Shown here: piece after piece, positions 34,718-40,338 of the stretch
Numbering within the stretch: the first letter of the stretch is position 1
Layout: the number at the start of each line of letters is the position of its first letter
NCBI RefSeq assembly: GCF_002923755.1
Contig: NZ_PGFZ01000015.1
Coordinates: forward strand, 1-41,720
Length of the DNA stretch: 41,720 nucleotides
From: Methylovulum psychrotolerans
Lineage (GTDB): Bacteria > Pseudomonadota > Gammaproteobacteria > Methylococcales > Methylomonadaceae
Direction: 5' to 3'
The notes under the pieces: model-generated
What the model was told of the DNA's origin: nothing
Databases searched by the model: none
Seen by the model: the letters and a program-made list of their open reading frames with translations, nothing else
Made by a program: the position numbers and the translations under genes

Positions 34718-35311
34718 ATGAAAACCGCACACATTGTAAAAAAAGGTTGTTTGGCACTATTAGGCTTGGTTTTTTCCGCTTCAGTATGGGCGCACGGTGG
34801 TGCGGCAGGTACGGATACCGACCAATGTAAATTTGAATTGGAACCGACCCATTGGATACATTATACGGCTTATCAGCCAGTTGCCTATTCTGCTGAAGAG
34901 TTTTGCGGTAAATTGCCGGGCATTGACACTAAAACCCAATTGGTGTTCGACTATCAAGACATGCGTTACAGAAACATGACGGTTGAGTTTGAAGTGACCA
35001 AAGAACCTGAAGGTACCCGTGTGTTCTTCCTGCCTGCGGCAAAGCATAAAGCCGGTACGGTCAACTTGGAACTGCCTAACGGCGTACCCGAAGCGGGCCA
35101 GTATTTGATTCATATCACCTTAATCCCTGACCAAGGCGAGCGTTTGGATGCGCACATGAGCTTTAAGGCCGGCAGCGGCGGGGCGGTAGGTAAAGGCAGT
35201 CTGTTATTATACGCCTTCTTTGCCTTCGCTGGCTTGTATGTGTTGTATCTGTCCCATGCCGGATTTAAAGGCGCTATTGACGGTCTGTTAGGTAAAGCGA
35301 AAAAATTCTAA
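34718..35311 (+). CDS. Exported membrane-anchored protein, possibly copper-binding
   Basis: This 197-residue protein has a signal peptide cut at about SVWA, leaving His as the mature N-terminus (HGGAAGTDTD), as in CopC. The periplasmic part (about 26-155) is beta-rich and contains two Cys (in DQCKFEL and EEFCGKL), HWIHYTAY, RNMTVEFEV, and LIHITLIPD with LDAHMSF near its end. A membrane segment (about 165-183) and a short basic tail follow. I do not recognise a named family. The layout recalls periplasmic copper proteins of methane and ammonia oxidisers, such as CopC or PmoD, but I cannot confirm homology. A cupredoxin gene follows 96 bases later, which supports a copper role. Confidence 0.8.
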   Translation: MKTAHIVKKGCLALLGLVFSASVWAHGGAAGTDTDQCKFELEPTHWIHYTAYQPVAYSAEEFCGKLPGIDTKTQLVFDYQDMRYRNMTVEFEVTKEPEGTRVFFLPAAKHKAGTVNLELPNGVPEAGQYLIHITLIPDQGERLDAHMSFKAGSGGAVGKGSLLLYAFFAFAGLYVLYLSHAGFKGAIDGLLGKAKKF

Positions 35312-35338
35312 GGCTTATAATACGGCGGGTTTGGGGGT

Positions 35339-35379
35339 GCCAGATGTTGGGCAATACGCTATAATACCCTGCATCTGGC
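35339..35379 (+). promoter_or_regulatory. Promoter-like site with flanking inverted repeat ahead of the cupredoxin gene
   Basis: GCCAGATG (35339-35346) and CATCTGGC (35372-35379) are perfect inverted 8-mers. Between them lies TATAAT at 35360-35365, a consensus -10 box. A clear -35 is not seen at 17 bases, which suggests an activator-dependent promoter or an operator around the -10. It could also act as a hairpin at the end of the preceding gene. Confidence 0.4.
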
Positions 35380-35407
35380 TGATTTCTAATCAAAAAGGAG
35401 ACAAATA

Positions 35408-36325
35408 ATGGTGAAGTTTTTAGCGGTTGGTGGCCTTGCTATCCTGTTTTCCGCTTCGGTTGCGGCAGTAGATTACCAAGAGCATGACGGTATGCTCATG
35501 AACCATGGTGACGGCCATCTGATGGACATGGCGGGTGGCATGGTCATGGGGCAAAACGCCGACACTTTGCCCGGCGGTTGCGACAGTATCTCCGAAACTA
35601 AAGAGATTACCGTCCATGCCGGCCATAAATACGCCGAAAAATTCCCTGGCCGGATGTTTGCTTTTGATACCCAAGAATACCAATTCAAACCCTGTACTAA
35701 GCTGACGGTGCATTTTGTTAATGAGGACAAAATCCGCCACCAATGGATGATGCACGGCTTGCCGAAGTATTTGTACCCTAAAGGCATGTTCCATTTGGAA
35801 GTGTCAGGACCTGCGAAAATTTCCGGCACCTTGATTTTGCCGCCCGGCGACAAAACCTATCTGGTGCACTGTGATATTGCCCAGCACATGGAAAAGGGCA
35901 TGAAAGCCCAGCTTAAGGTCGGTAAAGGCGACGGCGATTTGCCGAGTATTCCCGGCGTGACGGCTAATGTTATCGCCGATGATTATAAAGTTGGTCTGCC
36001 CGAACTGATTGCCACAGCCGCCGAAGCCGATAAACAGGCCGCCGCCGCGCCGCCTGCGCCTGATGTCATCAGCCCTGCTGCGGCCAGCACAGCGGTGCCT
36101 GCGCAACCGGAAGGCTTTTTTTCTGGCGTAATGGTCATCGGATTGGCCGCCGGCTTGTTGTTAGGGCCGTATTTGGCGCGTAAATTCCACGGCATGAGCG
36201 CGTCGGAAATTATCGCCACGATTTTTGAAGGCGTTGCCCTGCTGGTTGAGCGCGGCGTTAAGCTGTTATCGGCTTTGTTAAAATTAGTCTCAGGTAACAA
36301 AAGCAACGTGTTGCCTAAAGTTTAA
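35408..36325 (+). CDS. Membrane-anchored cupredoxin
   Basis: This 305-residue protein starts after AAGGAG and has a signal peptide cut near SVAA (residue 20). A His/Met-rich segment follows (HDGMLMNHGDGHLMDM, 26-41), typical of copper-binding regions. The cupredoxin domain (about 64-172) has RHQWMMHG (H111) and CDIAQHMEKGM (C155, H160, M165), the Cys-x4-His-x4-Met pattern of type 1 copper sites. After an Ala/Pro-rich linker come one membrane segment (about 238-257) and an amphipathic tail. It probably carries electrons or binds copper at the inner-membrane outer face. It lies downstream of the exported His-first protein, and a strong terminator follows, so the two likely form a unit. Confidence 0.85.
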   Translation: MVKFLAVGGLAILFSASVAAVDYQEHDGMLMNHGDGHLMDMAGGMVMGQNADTLPGGCDSISETKEITVHAGHKYAEKFPGRMFAFDTQEYQFKPCTKLTVHFVNEDKIRHQWMMHGLPKYLYPKGMFHLEVSGPAKISGTLILPPGDKTYLVHCDIAQHMEKGMKAQLKVGKGDGDLPSIPGVTANVIADDYKVGLPELIATAAEADKQAAAAPPAPDVISPAAASTAVPAQPEGFFSGVMVIGLAAGLLLGPYLARKFHGMSASEIIATIFEGVALLVERGVKLLSALLKLVSGNKSNVLPKV

Positions 36326-36338
36326 GGCTGAGCATCAG

Positions 36339-36378
36339 AAAAACCCCTGTGCCTCTAACCGCACAGGGGTTTTTTTTG
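36339..36378 (+). terminator. Strong intrinsic terminator after the cupredoxin gene
   Basis: AAAACCCCTGTGC and GCACAGGGGTTTT form a 13-bp perfect stem around an 8-base loop (36353-36360), ending in a run of eight or nine T. It closes the two-gene copper unit. Confidence 0.95.
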
Positions 36379-36548
36379 GCGGTGGCTTTTTTGCCAAATT
36401 TGGCTAAGCGTTTAATCGTTATTGTTTTGTGGGCAGATTTATTAGCCTTATTGTTCTTAGTCTGACGCTTAAAACGGGCAAGTTTTCGCGCTCTTCTGAG
36501 GCAGTAAAAATTGAACCAACCGTTTAGAATATAAAAGGAAAACCCATC

Positions 36549-36971
36549 ATGGACAGTTTAAGCGGTTTGACAGGACTGTTTGCCAGTGCCTTTATTTCCG
36601 CGACAATCGCCCCCGGCGGCTCGGAAGTGGTGCTGGCTTATCTGGTTAGCCAAGGCCAGCATCCGCTCGGACAGTTGCTGCTGGTGGCGACCTTAGGCAA
36701 CACCTTGGGGGCGATGACCACTTGGGGCTTGGGGGTGTTGGCGGCGAAAAAATTTCCGGTCGCCGACTTGCTGCCGAAAAACCGCCAAAAAGCCTTAAAC
36801 CTGGTCAGGCAATACGGTTTGTGGACACTGCTGTTTTCTTGGTTGCCCGTGCTGGGTGATGCCTTGTGCTTTGCTGGCGGCTGGTTAAGGCTTGCGTTTT
36901 GGCCCGCGTGTCTGCTGATTATGCTGGGCAAATTGGCCCGCTATGCGGCAGTGGCTTGGTTTTTCACTTAG
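36549..36971 (+). CDS. YqaA-family (VTT/DedA-like) membrane protein
   Basis: This 140-residue inner-membrane protein has the features of the YqaA branch of the VTT (SNARE-associated, DedA-like) family. FISATIAPGGSEVVLAYL lies near the start, GNTLGAMTTWGLG in the middle, and LFSWLPVLGDALCFAGGWLRL near residue 105, followed by a last membrane helix. Family members are thought to move lipids between leaflets. It starts after an AGGA site. It stands after the terminator of the copper unit and 72 bases before another membrane protein gene on the same strand. Confidence 0.85.
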   Translation: MDSLSGLTGLFASAFISATIAPGGSEVVLAYLVSQGQHPLGQLLLVATLGNTLGAMTTWGLGVLAAKKFPVADLLPKNRQKALNLVRQYGLWTLLFSWLPVLGDALCFAGGWLRLAFWPACLLIMLGKLARYAAVAWFFT

Positions 36972-37043
36972 CCAGCTCTATTCTTAAACAACAGCCGCTT
37001 ACACTTTTGGCAAGCGGCGCTACACTATCAGACAGAGGTACTT

Positions 37044-37829
37044 GTGCTGCGGCATTTTCCCCAACCCCATTTGCTCTACCCCCATAAAAAAAGAGATTAT
37101 TTCATCGCCGCCTTCACCTTTTTTTGCGTGGCGGTGTGCCTTATCAGCGATGCCAACGCCGATATGGCGAAGCAAAATGCCTTAGGCGTGTGCGGCTGGG
37201 TATTTCTGACCGGACTATTGCTGGGTGAAGCCAAAGATGTCCGGGTGCAAGTCTTAATTGCCGTGCTGTTCGCCACTATCGGCGAACATTTTGCCTCCCC
37301 TTACATGGGCGGGTACACTTACCGTTTCAGCAACGTCCCTGCTTATGTGCCGCCGGGGCATGGCATGGTTTATCTGACCGCCGTGGCACTGGCGCGGTCA
37401 GGCTTCTTTCTGACCCATGCCAGACAAATCGCCGCCTTTGTGGTAGCCGTCTGCGGTTTGTGGTCATTATGGGGCATCAGCGGCATTCCCGACCAAGGCG
37501 ACTATGTCGGGGCGTTGCTGTTTGTGGTATTTTTAGCCTACCTGTTTAAAGGCCGTTCGCCGATGGTCTATTTGGCGGCGTTTTTCATCACCACTTGGCT
37601 GGAGCTGATCGGCACCGCCGTCGGCACTTGGAAATGGGCGGCCATCGACCCCGTCCTGCACTTGCCGCAAGGCAACCCGCCCAGCGGTGTTGCCGCGTGG
37701 TACTGTTTAGTGGATGCGGTGGCTATCGGTGGCGCACCGTTAGTCATGGCTTGGGCAGGCCGAGCGCGTGACTATTGCAAATTACAAAAAGCTCGAAAAA
37801 ATGCTTATCAGGGTGCGGGTAACGAATAG
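37044..37829 (+). CDS. Polytopic membrane protein of unknown function
   Basis: This 261-residue protein starts at a GTG with GAGG six bases upstream. It has about seven membrane segments. Conserved-looking sites are GEHFASPYMGGYTYR near residue 80, PPGHGMVYLTAVALAR (102-117) and ELIGTAVGTWKW near 190. The GT-x2-G-x-W-x-W signature also occurs in some carotenoid-pathway membrane proteins, but the match is too thin to name it. It may be cotranscribed with the YqaA-like gene upstream and the SOR-like gene 40 bases downstream. Confidence 0.75.
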   Translation: MLRHFPQPHLLYPHKKRDYFIAAFTFFCVAVCLISDANADMAKQNALGVCGWVFLTGLLLGEAKDVRVQVLIAVLFATIGEHFASPYMGGYTYRFSNVPAYVPPGHGMVYLTAVALARSGFFLTHARQIAAFVVAVCGLWSLWGISGIPDQGDYVGALLFVVFLAYLFKGRSPMVYLAAFFITTWLELIGTAVGTWKWAAIDPVLHLPQGNPPSGVAAWYCLVDAVAIGGAPLVMAWAGRARDYCKLQKARKNAYQGAGNE

Positions 37830-37869
37830 CCCGGCACTGTCTTTCCCCCATCAATAGCGAGAAAATGAT

Positions 37870-38301
37870 ATGAAACGTCGTGATTTTATACACTTAAGCG
37901 CCGCCGGACTGGCAACAGGCCTACTGGTTCCCGCCCTTAGCCAAGCCGAAACGGCACCCGCCGTAGCCGCCGAAACGGCTGATTTATACTATACCAAAGA
38001 CTCCGCCGGACGCTGGAGCGGCAAAGTCGCCACGCATTTGCCGACTATTGAGATCAGTAAAGCCGACGGCAAAGTCACGGTAAAAGTCGTCACCGCCCAC
38101 GAAATGAAAGGCTACGAACACTACATCGTCAAGCATGTCTTGTTAGACAAAAACCATAAATTCTTGGCCGAAAAGCTGTTCAACCCGATGGAAGACAAAG
38201 CCCCCATCTCGACGTTTACCTTAGACGGTTACAGCGGCACCTTATACGCGCTCAGCCTGTGCAACAAGCATGATTTATGGGTCAATTCCACCGAAGTGTA
38301 A
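37870..38301 (+). CDS. Tat-exported superoxide-reductase-like protein
   Basis: This 143-residue protein begins MKRRDFIHLSAAGLATG, a twin-arginine (Tat) signal with cleavage near SQA (25-26). The mature part matches the iron domain of superoxide reductase (desulfoferrodoxin/neelaredoxin). Likely iron ligands are H56 (THLPTIE), H77 (AHEMKG), H84 (YEHYIV), C131 and H134 (LCNKHDLW): four His and one Cys in the expected order. The CN-x-H-x-LW ending is the family hallmark. It would reduce superoxide to peroxide in the periplasm, loaded with its metal before export. A lysine-for-glutamate change near the second helix means activity is not assured; a sulfur-carrier-like fold is the alternative. Confidence 0.75.
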   Translation: MKRRDFIHLSAAGLATGLLVPALSQAETAPAVAAETADLYYTKDSAGRWSGKVATHLPTIEISKADGKVTVKVVTAHEMKGYEHYIVKHVLLDKNHKFLAEKLFNPMEDKAPISTFTLDGYSGTLYALSLCNKHDLWVNSTEV

Positions 38302-38310
38302 GCCTATCGG

Positions 38311-38342
38311 GCAGGCCGGGCAAGCAGTCTTGCGCGGCCTGC
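38311..38342 (+). terminator. Stem-loop after the SOR-like gene
   Basis: GCAGGCCGGGCAAG (38311-38324) and CTTGCGCGGCCTGC (38329-38342) form a 14-bp stem with one mismatch and a CAGT loop, nine bases past the stop. No T run follows, so termination may be weak or rho-dependent. Confidence 0.5.
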
Positions 38343-38386
38343 GCCACTAGCGCCAATTGCCAAACCGCCGCTTTAAGGCATACTGC

Positions 38387-38589
38387 TTAAGTAGGTGCGC
38401 ATATACCTTTTAACATTCGTGAATTAAACCCCACCCCAGCCCTCCCCTTCGCAGGGGAGGGAGCATCTTCCCCGTCGAACAGGCGAAAATCAGGGGGAAC
38501 AAGCCCCTCCCCCTGGCAAGGGGGAGGCTGGGAGGGGGTTACAGAGATGCCAATGTCAAGCGTTAAAAGATATATGCATATCCGCTTAA
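38387..38589. repeat. Nested palindromic MITE-like element
   Basis: The outer arms, 38387-38414 and 38562-38589, are imperfect inverted repeats (about 21 of 28 matching, including GCATATA and CTTTTAAC). Inside lies a second inverted repeat, AACCCC...GGGGGTT, from 38427 to 38540, whose C-rich arms each contain their own CCCTCCCC/GGGGAGGG hairpin. The whole could fold as one long hairpin. It occupies most of the gap between the SOR-like and TPR genes. C-rich hairpins of this type are frequent in environmental proteobacterial genomes. No coding capacity. Confidence 0.6.
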
Positions 38590-38638
38590 TAGGCGGCGCA
38601 ACGTTGGCCACTCAAGCATTCTATATTCTGGAGAAGTT

Positions 38639-39391
38639 ATGTCGATTTTAGGGATTGGTATTCATGTCATCATCGCGATATTTTTTGCCATCCACGCCCT
38701 GCGTAGCGGCCAGCAACTGTTTTGGCTGTTTATCTTATTTTCATTCCCGTTGTTGGGCAGCCTCGTCTACTTTATCGTCATTTACCTGCCTGACTCGCGC
38801 ATAGAAAGCGGGGCGAAAAAAGCCGTCGCCGTCGCCGCGAAAGTCCTAGACCCCACCCGCGAATTGCGCGAAGCCCGCGCCGAATTTGAATACTCCGGCA
38901 CGGTCAAAAACCGGACACGCTTTGCCGCCGCCCTATTAGAAGCAGGCCGCGCCGAAGAAGCCGCCGAACATTACGAAGCCTGTCTAAAAGGCCCGTTCGC
39001 TACCGATCCGGTCATCCGTTTTGGCGCGGCGCGGTGTTTTGTCGAATGCGGGCAATACGCTCCAGCCATAGCGCACCTGACCGCCATCCGTGCCGACGAC
39101 CCCGCTTTCCGCGCCGAACAGCTCGCCATTTTACTGGGCCGCGCCTACGCCGGACTCGATGACAACACAGCCGCGCAAATCGAATTCGCCCTAGCCGCCG
39201 AACAGTTCGGCAGCTTTGAGTCGCTGGTGCAATACGCTATCTGGGCGTTACGCAGCGGCGATTTGGACACCGCCACCCGCCTGAAAGTCGCTATCGACGA
39301 GTCAATGGTGCGCTGGAACCGCCATACCCGCGAATTGAACAAACCGTTGTTGAAACAGCTTTATGATGCTTATGCGGCGGCGAAAAAGTAA
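38639..39391 (+). CDS. Membrane-anchored TPR protein
   Basis: This 250-residue protein starts after a GGAG site. Two membrane segments occupy about 3-20 and 27-50, with an arrangement like the PLDc_N hairpin found in other anchored proteins (GQQLFWLFILFSFPLLGSLVYF). The remainder is soluble and faces the cytoplasm or periplasm. It is built of TPR-like helix pairs: LREARAEFEYSG, FAAALLEAGRAEEAAEHYE, RFGAARCFVECGQYAPAIAHL and LGRAYAGLDDNTAAQIEF. TPR domains bind other proteins; the partner is unknown. It stands alone. Confidence 0.85.
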   Translation: MSILGIGIHVIIAIFFAIHALRSGQQLFWLFILFSFPLLGSLVYFIVIYLPDSRIESGAKKAVAVAAKVLDPTRELREARAEFEYSGTVKNRTRFAAALLEAGRAEEAAEHYEACLKGPFATDPVIRFGAARCFVECGQYAPAIAHLTAIRADDPAFRAEQLAILLGRAYAGLDDNTAAQIEFALAAEQFGSFESLVQYAIWALRSGDLDTATRLKVAIDESMVRWNRHTRELNKPLLKQLYDAYAAAKK

Positions 39392-39449
39392 CGTTGCCGT
39401 AAGTCTTAATAGTGGTAACAGCAAAATAGGATATAAATCCTCCCTCTTC

Positions 39450-39531
39450 GGGTAAGTCAACCAAATGACGTTCGCAGGTAATCCGCCTTAGCCAATAGAT
39501 GCTAAGGCCGCCCCTTGGTTCCGGCTTACCC
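39450..39531. repeat. Nested hairpin upstream of the toxin-antitoxin pair
   Basis: Three sets of perfect arms are nested in order: GGGTAAG/CTTACCC (39450-39456, 39525-39531), AACCAA/TTGGTT (39459-39464, 39515-39520) and GCCTTAGC/GCTAAGGC (39485-39492, 39501-39508). Small bulges separate them. A separate 5-bp hairpin (AGGAT/ATCCT) precedes it near 39428. It may be a small mobile hairpin element, a structured RNA, or part of a recombination site. I recognise no class. Confidence 0.5.
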
Positions 39532-39591
39532 ATCCGACAAGCACACGCCAATCCAATCATTAATTTCGTATTATTGCAATTACCTTGAGAT

Positions 39592-39601
39592 ATGCTAGCA
39601 T
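39592..39601. promoter_or_regulatory. Palindromic operator candidate for fitAB
   Basis: ATGCTAGCAT is a perfect 10-base palindrome 30 bases ahead of the antitoxin ATG. FitA-type ribbon-helix-helix antitoxins repress their own promoter by binding inverted half-sites, so this is a likely autoregulation site. The half-sites recur at 40306-40317. Confidence 0.5.
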
Positions 39602-39631
39602 TGACAGTAAATTAACCTACTGGAAAGTCCA

Positions 39632-39868
39632 ATGCCAAGTTTAGTTGTCAGAAATATTGACGAAGCCATTATAAATGCGCTTAAGCAACGGGCAATGGAA
39701 CATCATCGCTCGGCAGAAGCAGAACATCGCGCCATTTTGGCAGAGGCTTTACTGAAACCGCCCCGTAAATCCTTCGCCGAAGCTATAGCAACTATTCCCA
39801 ATGTGGGTATTGATGCTGACTTCCAGAGGGTTAACGGCGAGATCCACGCTGCCGATGTATTTAATTGA
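39632..39868 (+). CDS. fitA: FitA-type ribbon-helix-helix antitoxin
   Basis: This 78-residue protein begins MPSLVVRNIDEAIINALKQR, a ribbon-helix-helix DNA-binding domain of the Arc/FitA kind, with AMEHHRSAEAEHRAILAEAL as the second helix. The C-terminal 30 residues should wrap the toxin. FitA neutralises the PIN-domain toxin and represses the operon. The last 14 bases overlap the toxin gene, as is standard for these pairs. Confidence 0.88.
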   Translation: MPSLVVRNIDEAIINALKQRAMEHHRSAEAEHRAILAEALLKPPRKSFAEAIATIPNVGIDADFQRVNGEIHAADVFN

Positions 39869-40280
39869 TACCAATGTTATCAGTGAAATCAGAAAGGGCA
39901 ACAATGCTAATCTAGGTGTTCGCCAATTTTTCGAGGTCGCCATTGCCCAAAATACACAGCTCTATCTTTCAGCCATCACCATTGGCGAATTACGTCGGGG
40001 CGTTGATTTAATTCTACATCGTGGCGATAGCATCCAAGGCCAACTCTTGGAAAATTGGTTAATTGCCATACTCCAAGACTATCAAAACCATATTCTTGGT
40101 ATTGACAGTGACACTGCCCTGCTGTGGGGAAAACTACGCGTTCCAGATGCCCAGCACCCACTCGATAAACTCATTGCCGCCACCGCGCTCACTTATGATC
40201 TGACCGTAGTAACAAGGAATGTTAAAGACTTTGAGCATACGGGAGTACGCCTACTGAACCCTTTTACAGATACAAATTAG
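39855..40280 (+). CDS. fitB: FitB/VapC-type PIN-domain toxin
   Basis: This 141-residue protein starts at ATG 39855, inside the end of the antitoxin gene. A longer frame upstream is discarded because MYLIDTNVISEIRKG is the canonical PIN start. Acidic residues for magnesium are D5, E near 43 (ITIGELRRG), and Asp in the C-terminal HPLDKLIAATALTYDLTVVTRNVKDFE. VapC/FitB toxins cut RNA, often tRNA, and stop growth when the antitoxin is lost. All catalytic positions look intact. It marks the start of the accessory region. Confidence 0.9.
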   Translation: MYLIDTNVISEIRKGNNANLGVRQFFEVAIAQNTQLYLSAITIGELRRGVDLILHRGDSIQGQLLENWLIAILQDYQNHILGIDSDTALLWGKLRVPDAQHPLDKLIAATALTYDLTVVTRNVKDFEHTGVRLLNPFTDTN

Positions 40281-40304
40281 CAACACAAATAAAAATTCAA
40301 GCCT

Positions 40305-40318
40305 TATGCTTTAGCATA
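40305..40318. promoter_or_regulatory. Inverted repeat between fitAB and the ATPase gene
   Basis: TATGCT and AGCATA flank TT to give a perfect 6-bp inverted repeat 20 bases ahead of the ATPase ATG. It has the same ATGCT...AGCAT half-sites as the palindrome before fitA, with two extra central bases, so one regulator might bind both. Confidence 0.45.
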
Positions 40319-40338
40319 TAGGCGCTGTCTTTATCCAG

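Noticed and set aside
39450-39531. Integron attC site
   Set aside because: The arms do not show the required core-site triplets in the right places and no integrase is seen.
39291-39560. An 89-codon minus-strand frame between the TPR and fitA genes
   Set aside because: It crosses the nested hairpin and the end of the TPR gene; coding signal is absent.
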